DNA of 49,496 bases from Deltaproteobacteria bacterium (GCA_019309565.1 JAFDFZ010000024.1:1-49496), one strand, 5' to 3'; positions 1 through 8,177 are shown, counted from the first letter of the stretch. Notes: generated by a model from the sequence alone, not told the origin. A program made the numbers and translations.

Positions 1-1
1 T

Positions 2-559
2 ATCGATGAGTATCATACGGCTTTGCTGATGGCCACCGTCAGAGCATTCTTAAGATGCAGGGTCACCCAGCCCGGAACTGTTGCTGCAATCATCACGGAT
101 GTCAACCGGCTTCTTACGCTGGACAGCCATGAAACTTCGCAGTTTATGACCCTTTTCTACATGCAAATATCCCCTGCTCAAAGAGCCCTTAAATGGGTTC
201 GGGCCGGTCACGATCCAGCGCTCTTGTACCATCCTGAAAAAGAGCAATTCGAAGAGCTCAAGGGAGAAGGCTTGGCGCTGGGAGTCGATGGAAACATTCG
301 CTTTGAGGAATATTTAAAATCCGATCTTACACAGGGACAGATCATCCTTATAGGAACCGACGGTCTATGGGAAACCTGCAACCCCGAAGGTGAACCCTTT
401 GGTAAAAATCGTGTAAAAGAACTGATTCATCGATATGCTTCTCTAACAGCCCGGCAGATTCTGGACTCCATCATCGCAGAGTTGCAGGCATTCCGCAAAG
501 ACGCTGCCCAGGAAGATGATATAACACTGGTGGTAGTAAAGATAATGCGAGTTTCCTAA
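2..559 (+). CDS. PP2C/SpoIIE-family serine phosphatase, C-terminal part (5' truncated by window edge)
   Basis: The frame is open from base 2, so the gene starts outside the window; 186 codons are visible. The visible part is the C-terminal half of a SpoIIE/RsbU-type PP2C phosphatase. It opens with ALLMATVRAFLR, the helix that follows the metal-binding GHG motif in this family. It continues with a WVRAGHDPALLYHP strand pair, LGTDGLWETCN-like metal-binding Asp-Gly (seen as IGTDGLWETCN) and ends with EDDITLVVVKI, which carries the last metal-binding Asp. Such enzymes dephosphorylate anti-anti-sigma factors or output proteins, usually fused behind a receiver, PAS, GAF or HAMP sensor. That sensor part is not visible, so the signal is unknown. 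The gene ends four bases inside the convergent cytochrome b gene. Confidence 0.85.
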   Translation: MDEYHTALLMATVRAFLRCRVTQPGTVAAIITDVNRLLTLDSHETSQFMTLFYMQISPAQRALKWVRAGHDPALLYHPEKEQFEELKGEGLALGVDGNIRFEEYLKSDLTQGQIILIGTDGLWETCNPEGEPFGKNRVKELIHRYASLTARQILDSIIAELQAFRKDAAQEDDITLVVVKIMRVS

Positions 560-1629
560 TTGACGTTGATGACAACTTTCGCACTCTTTCCACCCCCTTC
601 TACAGTTAGCCGGTAGGTTCCGGGGGATATGTCGGAGGGTATATTAAGCACCTGTGTAAAGTCGTCGCTTTCGATTTGAAACGCACCAAGGTCGTATTTT
701 CCAAACATCCCGGTTAGGCGAAAAATCGCTGTCTTGGTCCCCACAAGACCGTTTATTACCTTATACAACCTGTTTTCATCTTCAATGAGATGACCCAGTA
801 TCGGAACAAGGATGAGGCCTCCCAGAAAAACAATCGAACCTACCAGAATCCCAACTATTCCAATGGCCGATTCGATGGGATAGAAAATCCAAAACAGCGA
901 TAACAGAAATAAAATTGCCAGCACCAACGCCCCGTATTTCATAAGTTTATTTAGATGATTCAAAAAGGTCTCACCAGAAGATAGGCTTGCCCGATAGTCT
1001 TCTTTGCTTTGAAATCGTTTAGGCGCGATACCAAAATGTTTGACGAACAGCACATGCAAGAAGACCAAACAAAGAAACAGGGCAGGAAAAACTCCCACGT
1101 GAAGAGCATACAGCCGAGCGAGCATAGAGGTGGACAGCGTGAAATCTTCCTGAAAGACGACTCCCAGAGGCCTTAAAAGTTTGTTTACCGCAACGAAATG
1201 GATCATGGCCTCGTATCCTTCCTGATCCCATTTCAGAACCGTTCCTGTAAAATACATTTGAAATGCAATTACAAACATAACCACACCGACAATATAAATG
1301 GCGGTGCGTGGTGGTCGAAAAGCCCCGGTTACCATAACCCGCAGCATGTGCGCGATCAGTACGATAAACCCCAGATTTGCACTCCAATGATGAAGCGCTC
1401 TTATAAAACTAAGCCCCGGGCTTGCACTCATGTACCTTACACTGGCATGGGCGACCTGAGGTGTCGGGTTATAGAATTGAGTAAGGATCATACCCGTCAA
1501 AAAAGCCACTCCAAAACATGTTAAACTGATCCCCCCCAAGGCATACCAGAGGGAATTTGCATGTACAGGCACAGGATACTCAAGGGCATCCAAACCTATG
1601 GTTTTGCGCCATTGTTGCCATTTTACCAT
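556..1629 (-). CDS. Cytochrome b (b6-type, N-terminal cytochrome b domain) with C-terminal extension
   Basis: 357 residues. The first 200 residues are a cytochrome b/b6 four-helix domain. Haem ligand pairs are visible as H80/H94 (13 residues between) and H177/H192 (14 between), which is the b6-type spacing. LKWDQEGYEAM after helix C is also typical. After this come two more hydrophobic helices (about 232-290) and a polar tail (about 300-357) ending in a short beta-rich segment, DISPGTYRLTVEGGGKSAKV, that I cannot assign. It should sit in the inner membrane and carry quinol electrons. No Rieske protein or cytochrome c1 lies beside it, so its partner is unknown. The start has an excellent AGGAGG six bases upstream. 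The stop overlaps the convergent phosphatase by four bases. Confidence 0.85.
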   Translation of the reverse strand: MVKWQQWRKTIGLDALEYPVPVHANSLWYALGGISLTCFGVAFLTGMILTQFYNPTPQVAHASVRYMSASPGLSFIRALHHWSANLGFIVLIAHMLRVMVTGAFRPPRTAIYIVGVVMFVIAFQMYFTGTVLKWDQEGYEAMIHFVAVNKLLRPLGVVFQEDFTLSTSMLARLYALHVGVFPALFLCLVFLHVLFVKHFGIAPKRFQSKEDYRASLSSGETFLNHLNKLMKYGALVLAILFLLSLFWIFYPIESAIGIVGILVGSIVFLGGLILVPILGHLIEDENRLYKVINGLVGTKTAIFRLTGMFGKYDLGAFQIESDDFTQVLNIPSDISPGTYRLTVEGGGKSAKVVINVN

Positions 1630-1837
1630 TTTGTCCTCCTATGGACCTATAAGAAGCCTGTGGCGAAAGGCTCAAGCAAGCTTTTGAAATCATATGAAAG
1701 TACACAAAAAGGGAATCTTATCGGTTGTTGGACTTTACATTCCATAACCAACCGTATTTTTTAAAAGGATGAAATGTTCTTAAATTTCAAGCTTTCCAAT
1801 CGTTATGCTTTAATATCCGAATCTTGAGCCAGATAGG

Positions 1838-2131
1838 CTACGAATGAAACCTAGGCGGCCGGTATGGGGGAGTGAAGTATCCTTCGGTGGTATCGGCTGA
1901 ATCAAGGAGATCGAGTTCCCCCACCAAGGGAAGCATAAAAGGCATGGTGGGCTCAGCGGTTAAACGAATATAAGAATGAATAGAAAATGTACATGTTTTT
2001 TGGTTAAACGGATCATGAAAATCATGATGTACGTTCACGCATACCGGAAAAAAGATAGTGGCAGCCAGCACTGCGAAGCCAATGCCAGCGGCCAATACGC
2101 TTGCAAAATGATTTTTCATGATGATGTTCAT
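1838..2131 (-). CDS. Small membrane-anchored hypothetical protein
   Basis: 97 residues, not recognised. Residues 6-30 form one hydrophobic segment that could be a signal anchor or signal peptide. It is followed by a His-rich stretch (VNVHHDFHDPF) and a Pro/Arg-rich end (TPPYRPPRFHS) that resembles tails of small DUF2946-like proteins; this is only an impression. It lies upstream of cytochrome b on the same strand with about 210 bp between. The start is unsure: ATG at 2131 has only a distant GAGG, and ATG at 2119 has no clear Shine-Dalgarno. It may not be a gene. Confidence 0.4.
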   Translation of the reverse strand: MNIIMKNHFASVLAAGIGFAVLAATIFFPVCVNVHHDFHDPFNQKTCTFSIHSYIRLTAEPTMPFMLPLVGELDLLDSADTTEGYFTPPYRPPRFHS

Positions 2132-2637
2132 GGTTTACAGAAGTTTTTTTCCTCGATTTTACTTCCTTGAGTTTATATCACATTGTAGAACATTTTCTGC
2201 AAAAATCAAGCCTTTTATAATGATAGGTACGCCTTCTGCTCAAGCCTCCCCATCTCCCCATTCGCATCAGAATGCAGCGCAACTGAGATATTGGCCAATC
2301 TGCGAAACCATTAAGATAAGAATTGACATACTACCGAAATTTTGAAATACTTTTAATAGGTTGAGAGATAACTTTTTGAGAGGTTACTTATTTTCTGCTT
2401 GCAGGCTTCTGCTATATTTATGCTCCAAGAACTTAGGTGGTTTTTTTGACAAAAGAAACCTATTTGCGATTCTTCTTGTTTCGATAATTCACGAGCAGAA
2501 ATCAGGGGCATGTTTTCGCATTTCAACTGCATCGACTACTGAGTAACCTGAAAACCGCGATGAAAATCACCGTTTTCAGCAAGTATGGACTTGAAGGTTT
2601 TACCCAACGTTTACTCCATGAAAAGAAAGGAATCACA
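2132..2637. other. Intergenic stretch, no gene recognised
   Basis: About 500 bp of AT-rich DNA between the divergent small membrane protein and the SYLF-domain gene. Short open frames here have no ribosome binding site or protein-like composition. The only signal is a possible sigma-70 promoter (separate entry). Confidence 0.6.
2323..2351 (+). promoter_or_regulatory. Possible sigma-70 promoter for the SYLF-domain gene
   Basis: TTGACA (2323-2328) is followed after 17 bases by AATACT (2346-2351). The -35 box is perfect and the -10 box matches four of six. It would give a long leader of about 280 bases before the ATG at 2638, so the assignment is weak. Confidence 0.3.
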
Positions 2638-3225
2638 ATGATTAAAGCACATCGTATAACAACATTATTCTTTGCTATCGTGCTTGCAATGGCATTGGCA
2701 ACTTCAGCCCAGGCCGACAAATTCAGTGATACAATCGCTGTTTTCAAAAAATCAGAGGCTGTCAAGCCGTTTTTTGACAATGCTTACGGCTATGCTGTAT
2801 TTCCCACCATCGGTAAGGGCGGATTCGGTATTGGTGGTGCTTATGGCAAGGGTCGGGTTTACCAGGCAGGCAAGCTAACCGGCAAAGCCAAGCTGATGAA
2901 ACTATCTTTCGGTTTTCAAGTGGGAGGGCAGGCATTCAGCGAGATTATCTTTTTCCAGGACAAACGTGCCTATGATGAATTCACAAGCGGCCAATTCGAG
3001 TTCGACGCTACAGCCTCTGCCGTTGCTATCACTGCCGGAGTCCAGGTCAAGGCCGGTACAGAAGGAGCCACCGCTGGTGCCAGCGCTGGACCTGCCACCG
3101 GTAAGCAAGCAAAAGCCAGCTACCATAAGGGTATGGCCGTATTCATTCACGCCAAAGCAGGATTGATGTATGAGGCCGCCATCGGGGGCCAGAAGTTCAG
3201 CTTTACGCCTATAGGAGCCAAATAA
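2638..3225 (+). CDS. Secreted SYLF/Ysc84-domain lipid-binding protein
   Basis: 195 residues. Residues 1-23 are a signal peptide (hydrophobic core, cleavage after TSAQA). The rest is a SYLF (Ysc84) domain: EAVKPFFDNAYGYAVFPTIG, then the Gly-rich KGGFGIGGAYGKGRVYQAG, then FQVGGQAFSEIIFFQDKRAY. In this family the domain binds phosphoinositides or other lipids. The bacterial secreted versions have no settled role but probably act at the periplasmic face of a membrane. The start at 2638 is preferred over an upstream in-frame ATG because AAAGGA lies just before it and the signal peptide then begins correctly. It stands alone, with biotin genes downstream behind their own operator. Confidence 0.85.
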   Translation: MIKAHRITTLFFAIVLAMALATSAQADKFSDTIAVFKKSEAVKPFFDNAYGYAVFPTIGKGGFGIGGAYGKGRVYQAGKLTGKAKLMKLSFGFQVGGQAFSEIIFFQDKRAYDEFTSGQFEFDATASAVAITAGVQVKAGTEGATAGASAGPATGKQAKASYHKGMAVFIHAKAGLMYEAAIGGQKFSFTPIGAK

Positions 3226-3243
3226 AAACACAGGCCCTCAATT

Positions 3244-3259
3244 AGCCTTTCAAAAGGCT
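3244..3259 (+). terminator. Weak stem-loop after the SYLF gene
   Basis: AGCCTTTCAAAAGGCT can form a six-base stem with a TCAA loop 18 bases after the stop codon. No U-tract follows directly, so it may be a weak terminator or only an RNA end-protecting hairpin. Confidence 0.3.
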
Positions 3260-3333
3260 GTTCAAAATCCCAAACTTTGTCCATTTTTTGTTGCGAACCC
3301 GCCGTTTGATTTTGGGTTGACACTTCCTTATTA

Positions 3334-3369
3334 TTTGGTTAACCTTCAAAAATAATATAGTTAACCAAA
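3334..3369 (+). promoter_or_regulatory. BirA operator (biotin repressor binding site)
   Basis: A perfect 10-bp inverted repeat, TTTGGTTAAC (3334-3343) and GTTAACCAAA (3360-3369), with 16 bases between. The GTTAAC cores start 22 bases apart. The known bacterial BirA site pattern is TTGTTAACC, 14-16 bases, GGTTAACAA, which has the same core and the same 22-base offset. It lies 102 bases upstream of birA, whose product carries an N-terminal DNA-binding domain. A TTGACA at 3317-3322 and AT-rich DNA inside the site suggest that it overlaps the promoter, so holo-BirA would repress its own biotin uptake operon. Confidence 0.85.
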
Positions 3370-3471
3370 GAAACTGGAGAGCCTTTTTCCAAAGCTTTTA
3401 AGACCGCGGAATGATACATGGAGCCATAAGCTTTAAAATTGTACAACCGATTTTGGTCAACAAAAACACCA

Positions 3472-4470
3472 ATGGTTTCAATTCAATCACAGATTCTAGA
3501 ATTATTGCGATCCCAACAGGACATTCTGTCGGGTGAATTCCTAAGCCTAAAGCTGGGAGTCTCGCGGGTTTCCATCTGGAAACATATTCAGAAGTTAAAG
3601 ACAGCAGGATATGATATTGAATCTTCTTCAAAAGGTTACCTTCTCAAAGGCTCTCCAGACATTCCGTATCCCTGGGAATTTCCCGAAAGACAAGGGCATA
3701 TAGTCTATTATCCTGTCGTTGATTCCACCATGATCGTTGCAAAAGATATGGCTCGCAAAGGCTGCCCTAACTTTACTGTGGTGGTGGCCGATTCTCAAAA
3801 ACAGGGACGCGGCCGGTTGAATCGTATTTGGATATCAGATCCAGGGGGGCTGTACTTCACCCTTGTGCTGCGTCCAAAGATTCCCGTGGCTCACAGCCCG
3901 CGATTAAGCCTTTTGGCTTCTATGAGCCTGGCAGAGTTGTTGCGTGAAATGATCGGTATCGAAGCAGCGGTTAAATGGCCCAACGACATCTTAGTCAATG
4001 AGTATAAGCTGGCCGGAATGCTAACTGAAATGGAAGCCGAAACCGACCGCGTTCAATTTGTGAGCATTGGTATTGGTATAAACGTCAACAATGATCCCAG
4101 CGGCATTGAACCCCGGGCGACATCCTTGAAACGATTGACTGGTGAAACCACAAGCAGAAAAGATCTTTTACGACAATTTTTGAACCGATTTGAACAGCAG
4201 CTGCGCCAGGCCGATCTTGACCATGTGGCATCCAGATGGAAATCATACTCCATTACTATAAACCGTAAGGTTCGCATCGTCACCAGTCAGAATATATTCG
4301 AGGGGCTCGCAGTGGATGTAGATCCAGACGGTGCGCTGCTTTTGAAGATGGCGGACGGTTCTATTAAAAGAATATTATACGGGGACTGTTTTCACATTAA
4401 TAGCAGCGCCGACAAACCACTCGGTTCACTTTTTACACAGACTTACGGGATTGAAAAGGAAAGGAGTTGA
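3472..4470 (+). CDS. birA: Bifunctional biotin-[acetyl-CoA-carboxylase] ligase / biotin operon repressor BirA
   Basis: 332 residues, normal for class II (DNA-binding) BirA. Residues 1-60 are a winged helix (ILELLRSQQDILSGEFL, then LGVSRVSIWKHIQKLK). The ligase core carries GRGRLNRIW, the loop that binds biotinyl-5'-AMP, and KWPNDILVNEYKLAGMLTE, which holds the catalytic Lys and the dimer strand. A C-terminal SH3-like domain ends in GDCFHIN. It makes biotinyl-AMP, loads biotin onto carboxylase BCCP, and binds the operator at 3334-3369 when biotin is ample. ATG 3472 is chosen; an in-frame TTG at 3439 would add 11 residues. Neither has a clear Shine-Dalgarno. Its stop overlaps the bioY start (TTGA), so it is the first gene of a four-gene biotin operon. 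Confidence 0.95.
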   Translation: MVSIQSQILELLRSQQDILSGEFLSLKLGVSRVSIWKHIQKLKTAGYDIESSSKGYLLKGSPDIPYPWEFPERQGHIVYYPVVDSTMIVAKDMARKGCPNFTVVVADSQKQGRGRLNRIWISDPGGLYFTLVLRPKIPVAHSPRLSLLASMSLAELLREMIGIEAAVKWPNDILVNEYKLAGMLTEMEAETDRVQFVSIGIGINVNNDPSGIEPRATSLKRLTGETTSRKDLLRQFLNRFEQQLRQADLDHVASRWKSYSITINRKVRIVTSQNIFEGLAVDVDPDGALLLKMADGSIKRILYGDCFHINSSADKPLGSLFTQTYGIEKERS

Positions 4471-5078
4471 ACTGGAGATTGCAAACCACCGGCCATGACC
4501 AAATTCGACCTGCTCCGCTTCGGATGATGGTATACACCTCACTGTTTTCCGCCTTGATTGCTGCAGGGGCCTATGTGTTTATACCCATTGGTCCTGTACC
4601 CATTGTGCTTCAGAACATGTTTGTTTTTCTTGCCGGCTTGTTGCTGCCGGTGCGTTGGGCATTTACCTGTGTTGGGGTTTACCTGTTGGCCGGATCCTGT
4701 GGCTTGCCAGTCTTTGCCGGTGGTTTAGGCGGTATCGCACGATTAATAGGCCCAACAGGAGGATATTTAATAGGATACCTGCCAGCGGTGTACGTAATTG
4801 GAAAGGTGGTTAAAAGAACCGGCCCAAGCGTTTATACCGATGTCACAGCCATGGTATGCGGCTCGGTTATCCTTTATGCATGCGGGCTCTGGTGGCTTAA
4901 GATCCTGACTGCAATGACATGGTCCAAAACACTTGCGGTGGGGTTGTATCCGTTTTTGATCGGTGATGGATTGAAAATTGCGGCCGCAGCAGCTATTTCA
5001 AGAGCGCTTCGACCTATTATCGGGGTATCAGGATCCGTTTCCAGGGATGCACGTTTCGATCGAGTCTTGGGGGAATGA
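4467..5078 (+). CDS. bioY: BioY biotin-binding S component of an ECF transporter
   Basis: 203 residues, about six membrane helices. MVYTSLFSALIAAGAYVFIPIGPVPIVLQN is the family's opening, with the IPIGPVP loop; further in are the VYLLAGSCGLPVFAGG loop and the Gly-rich GPTGGYLIGYLPA segment. BioY binds biotin outside and delivers it with the energising ATPase/T module encoded next. The TTG at 4467 overlaps the birA stop and has AAGGAG directly before it (spacing too short); ATG 4524, which begins at the conserved MVYTS segment, is a fair alternative start. Overlap with the next gene (ATGA) indicates translational coupling. Confidence 0.93.
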   Translation: MNWRLQTTGHDQIRPAPLRMMVYTSLFSALIAAGAYVFIPIGPVPIVLQNMFVFLAGLLLPVRWAFTCVGVYLLAGSCGLPVFAGGLGGIARLIGPTGGYLIGYLPAVYVIGKVVKRTGPSVYTDVTAMVCGSVILYACGLWWLKILTAMTWSKTLAVGLYPFLIGDGLKIAAAAAISRALRPIIGVSGSVSRDARFDRVLGE

Positions 5079-5824
5079 ACATTATTGAAGTAGAAAATTT
5101 AAGCCATAGATTCAGTGATGGCACATTTGGAATTGAGAGCGTCAGCTTCCAGATTGAAGCGGGCTCGTTTGTGGTGATAGCCGGTCCCAATGGCTCGGGC
5201 AAGACCACTCTTTTGAGACATCTCAACGGGCTGCTGCTGCCAACCACTGGTACGGTGAAGGTGGCAGGGGTTGCAGTACATACTGACCCGAGACGAGCCA
5301 GGCAGCTGGTTGGCATGATGTTCCAGGATGCCGACAGCCAGATCATCGGTGAAACGGTCTATGAAGATGTGGCTTTCGGACCGGAGAATCTACGCCTTGA
5401 TCGGTTGGAAATCAAACAACGCGCGGAACGGGCACTGCAAGTGGTAGGTTTGAGCGAACTTGCCCAGCGCCGGCCGCATCTTCTTTCCGAGGGAGAAAAA
5501 CGCAGGCTTGCCATTGCAAGTATTCTGGCCATGGATTCCAGGGTTATCGTTTTCGATGAGCCTTTTTCAAGCTTAGACTACCCGGCTGTCCAACAAGTAT
5601 TACAACAGATCGTTTCTCTGAATCGTTCCGGCCGCACCATTTTGATGGCAACCCATGACCTTGAAAAAGTAATAGCCCATGCTGATCGGTTGATCGTGAT
5701 GAACCATGGTAGGATCGTAAGGGACGGCTGTCCTGAGAAAATTCTGCTCGAGGTGGAAAAATTCGGAATAAGGCAGCCCTGTTCATCACGGATGGGAATG
5801 GGGCTCAGTTCATGGCTGAGTTGA
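5075..5824 (+). CDS. bioM: ECF transporter ATPase (BioM/EcfA/CbiO-like)
   Basis: 249 residues, a single ABC ATPase domain. Walker A GPNGSGKTT (about residues 34-42), Q-loop MMFQDADSQIIGETVYEDVAFGPEN, the ECF-type signature LSEGEKRRLAIA, Walker B VIVFDEPFSSLD and the switch His in ATHD are all present. The Q-loop text with GPEN is typical of CbiO/EcfA proteins rather than other ABC ATPases. Only one ATPase gene is present, so it should act as a homodimer with the T component, as in BioMNY systems. It overlaps bioY by four bases and the next gene by 13. Confidence 0.93.
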   Translation: MNIIEVENLSHRFSDGTFGIESVSFQIEAGSFVVIAGPNGSGKTTLLRHLNGLLLPTTGTVKVAGVAVHTDPRRARQLVGMMFQDADSQIIGETVYEDVAFGPENLRLDRLEIKQRAERALQVVGLSELAQRRPHLLSEGEKRRLAIASILAMDSRVIVFDEPFSSLDYPAVQQVLQQIVSLNRSGRTILMATHDLEKVIAHADRLIVMNHGRIVRDGCPEKILLEVEKFGIRQPCSSRMGMGLSSWLS

Positions 5825-6570
5825 GCATATTCGGCTATCATCCAGGCAGCACGGTGGTGCATCAACTTGATGTACGATTTAAAATCCTGTTGCTGATTCT
5901 ATACAGTGCGGTCACCGTAAGCGCCCCCTGGTTTTTTTTAATTGGCTTCGGTGTTTTTCTGGTGATGGCCATAAGGTGCTGTGGGATCTCGCTTAAGTCT
6001 ATTTTTCGAGAAGTCCGGTATGCTTTTCTTTTTGCGGCCATCATCTTTGTTGCACGCGCATTTTCAGAAGAGGGTAATGTTCTTTTTAACGTGTATTTCC
6101 TAAAGGTTTCACAACAAGGGCTTTACCATGGTTTCCTTTTGGGATGGCGGCTTTTGGTGATTGTTTTCTTAAGCTTGCTGTTTATTGCCACAACACCCTC
6201 GTGGCATATAAAATCCGCTGTACAATGGTTTTTACGACCGATTCCCCGTGTTCCCGCCACTCGAATTGCAACGATGCTATGTTTGATCGTCCGTTTCGTA
6301 CCCGTTATATTAAACCAGGCCAGGGAAACAACAGCCGCACAAAAGGCACGGGGTATCGAGCAGAGGAAAAATCCCATTTACCGATTAAAGACACTTGCTA
6401 TACCTTTGCTTCGCCGTACATTTGAAAATGCCGACAACCTGATCGTTGCCCTAGAAGCAAGATGCTATTCCGATAAGCGAACCGACCCCAATCTTTCCTG
6501 CAGCTTGAAAGATTGGCTTCTGTTTTTTCCCATGGCCGCCCCAGGTTTTTTGCCCATAGTACTGCCGTAA
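5812..6570 (+). CDS. bioN: ECF transporter T component (BioN/EcfT/CbiQ-like)
   Basis: 252 residues with about five membrane helices, matching EcfT/CbiQ. The first helix follows HQLDVRFKILLLILYS, the family's conserved start. The coupling motif that grips the ATPase is visible as QKARGIEQ (consensus ARG), and a second, weaker one as EARCYS near the end. It bridges BioY and the ATPase. The start overlaps the ATPase end by 13 bases. This is the last gene of the operon; no clear terminator follows in the 96 bases before the next gene. Confidence 0.92.
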   Translation: MAELSIFGYHPGSTVVHQLDVRFKILLLILYSAVTVSAPWFFLIGFGVFLVMAIRCCGISLKSIFREVRYAFLFAAIIFVARAFSEEGNVLFNVYFLKVSQQGLYHGFLLGWRLLVIVFLSLLFIATTPSWHIKSAVQWFLRPIPRVPATRIATMLCLIVRFVPVILNQARETTAAQKARGIEQRKNPIYRLKTLAIPLLRRTFENADNLIVALEARCYSDKRTDPNLSCSLKDWLLFFPMAAPGFLPIVLP

Positions 6571-6666
6571 AGGGTGGCGGTAATTTTAAATGTGTTATAG
6601 AAATTCCAAGACGTTAAATTAACTGGTAGTTGTGCTGCTTATAAAATCAGAAAATGGAGATGAGCG

Positions 6667-7722
6667 ATGGAAAGTGTATGCGTCGATTGGAGAGTGCTGC
6701 AGAAGTTTACCTCTGAAGTTTTTGAAAAACTGGGAATGGCTCCAGAAGATGCGGCCCTTGAAGCAGAGGTGTTGGTATGGGCCAATTTAAGCGGAATTGA
6801 CTCCCACGGTGTATTGCGCATCCCCTGGTATGTTGAGCTTGTTGAAAGAGCCCTGATGAACCCCAAGCCGAACATCCGAATCTTAAGGGAGACTCCGTCG
6901 GTTCTGATGGTGGAAGGAGATCGCGCATTCGGTCCAGTGGTTACGGTGTTCGCCATGGACAAAGTCATCACCAAGGCTAAAAAAACCGGAATCGGATGGG
7001 CGGTGCTGCGGAATATCACCCACCAGGGCGCCCTGGGATACTATACCCTTATGGCTACAAGAAGGAATGCCGTCGGCATTGCCATTGTATGCAGCCCACC
7101 CAATATGGCGCCGTTCGGCGCCCGAGCCCCAGGGGTGCACAACAGCCCGATCTCCATTGCGGCGCCGGCAAAACAGCACCCACCATTGGTTTTGGATATG
7201 GCCACAAGCATCGCTGCAGGCGGTAAAATCAGGCTGGCGCGCGACAAGGGCTCGCCCATACCACAGGGATGGGCACTGGACAAAAATGGAGAACCCACTA
7301 CCGATCCCAACCTTGCCTCCATTCTGCTTCCTTTCGGTGGCCCAAAGGGCTCTGGGCTTGCCATGATGTTCGAATGCCTCACGGGCATTATGGCAGGAAA
7401 CCCACTTCAGGAGCCTATTTTAAGCGGAAAGAAAAAACAAAGAGAGCACAACCAAAACGGGGTAGTGGCAGCCATCGATATCGGTACGTTCACGGATCTC
7501 GAAATATACAGGCAGACAGTGGACGGTTACATCGAGGGGGTGAAATCCTTACCAAGGACAGAGGGGTTCAGTGAGATTCTGGTTCCCGGCGAGCTTGAGA
7601 GGATAACATATGAAAAACGGCTGAAAAACGGTATCCCGCTTCCTCGCGGAACAGTGGAAAACCTGAAAGAAACAGCGCGGAAGCTCAATGTGGCGCTACC
7701 CGAGTGGCTTAGGGATAATTGA
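6667..7722 (+). CDS. LDH2-family NAD(P)-dependent malate/L-lactate-type dehydrogenase
   Basis: 351 residues, normal for the Ldh_2 (malate/ureidoglycolate/sulfolactate dehydrogenase) family, which is unrelated to classic LDH. SGIDSHGVLRIPWYVE carries the catalytic His. WAVLRNITHQGALGYYTLMA and SPPNMAPFGA with NSPISIAAP are the cofactor and substrate regions; FGGPKGSGLAMMFE is the conserved C-terminal motif. It is cytoplasmic and reversibly oxidises a 2-hydroxy acid; the exact substrate (malate, lactate, sulfolactate, ureidoglycolate) cannot be read from the sequence. GGAG lies ten bases before the ATG. It stands about 100 bp behind the biotin operon and is probably transcribed separately. Confidence 0.88.
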   Translation: MESVCVDWRVLQKFTSEVFEKLGMAPEDAALEAEVLVWANLSGIDSHGVLRIPWYVELVERALMNPKPNIRILRETPSVLMVEGDRAFGPVVTVFAMDKVITKAKKTGIGWAVLRNITHQGALGYYTLMATRRNAVGIAIVCSPPNMAPFGARAPGVHNSPISIAAPAKQHPPLVLDMATSIAAGGKIRLARDKGSPIPQGWALDKNGEPTTDPNLASILLPFGGPKGSGLAMMFECLTGIMAGNPLQEPILSGKKKQREHNQNGVVAAIDIGTFTDLEIYRQTVDGYIEGVKSLPRTEGFSEILVPGELERITYEKRLKNGIPLPRGTVENLKETARKLNVALPEWLRDN

Positions 7723-8177
7723 AAGGCCTCTAATATTAAATTCGAATCCGTCAGGGATCACCATTTATGGCTCATCACGGTGCCATATTTCGAGATACGA
7801 ATACCGCATATGCTTAATTAAGAAACTACCGAAGCTGAAATGCAGGATCTCAGTCAAGATGTTTTCACAAACATAATCCGGTGAGCAGAAAACACTTGAC
7901 AGAATTTTCGGGATCGTAGATAAATTAAACTCATATCATACTATGTATTATAGTCTGAGATCCTAAGTTCCAACGACTGTTGGACGTCTGTCCGGCACTT
8001 CTGTTTTGGATTTGACTGCTAACCTTTCTGGCTGATTCTCCATGTAACAAAACTTCTTTATATGGAAAGGAGGTGATCCGGGATACCCGTAGATACAACA
8101 AAGTGACCAACGTACGACTGCGGGAGTTTTTTCATCAATTTTCCATCTGTTTTCTTAAAAGGAAGGAGGAAAGGACC
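7723..8177 (+). promoter_or_regulatory. Long leader region of the PfpI-like gene
   Basis: 455 bp without a convincing gene. Possible promoter elements are TTGACA at 7896-7901 with AT-rich DNA after it, and a TG-extended TATTAT at 7946-7951. Two overlapping, mutually exclusive hairpins follow: TCCAACGACTGTTGGA (7969-7984) and GGACGTCTGTCC (7982-7993). Next comes an orphan Shine-Dalgarno at 8066-8079. The real ribosome binding site is GGAGGAAAGGACC directly before 8178. The arrangement suggests a structured 5' untranslated region of 200 bases or more; no known riboswitch class is recognised. Confidence 0.4.
8066..8079 (+). promoter_or_regulatory. Orphan extended Shine-Dalgarno sequence
   Basis: AAAGGAGGTGATCC is complementary over 14 bases to the usual 3' end of 16S rRNA (GGATCACCTCCTTT). 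No ATG, GTG or TTG lies at a usable distance downstream; a GTG falls inside the match itself. The true start of the PfpI-like gene is about 100 bases further, with its own site. It may load ribosomes or 30S subunits for mRNA protection, or be chance. Confidence 0.45.

Noticed and set aside
2902..3231. Long frame on the minus strand across the SYLF gene
   Set aside because: It is the antisense of a clear family gene and has no protein-like pattern or ribosome site.
3439..3471. TTG start giving BirA 11 extra residues
   Set aside because: The winged helix begins properly just after ATG 3472 and the extra residues are not family-like.
7941..7960. ACTAT/ATAGT small inverted repeat in the PfpI leader
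   Set aside because: Five-base arms in AT-rich DNA are expected by chance.
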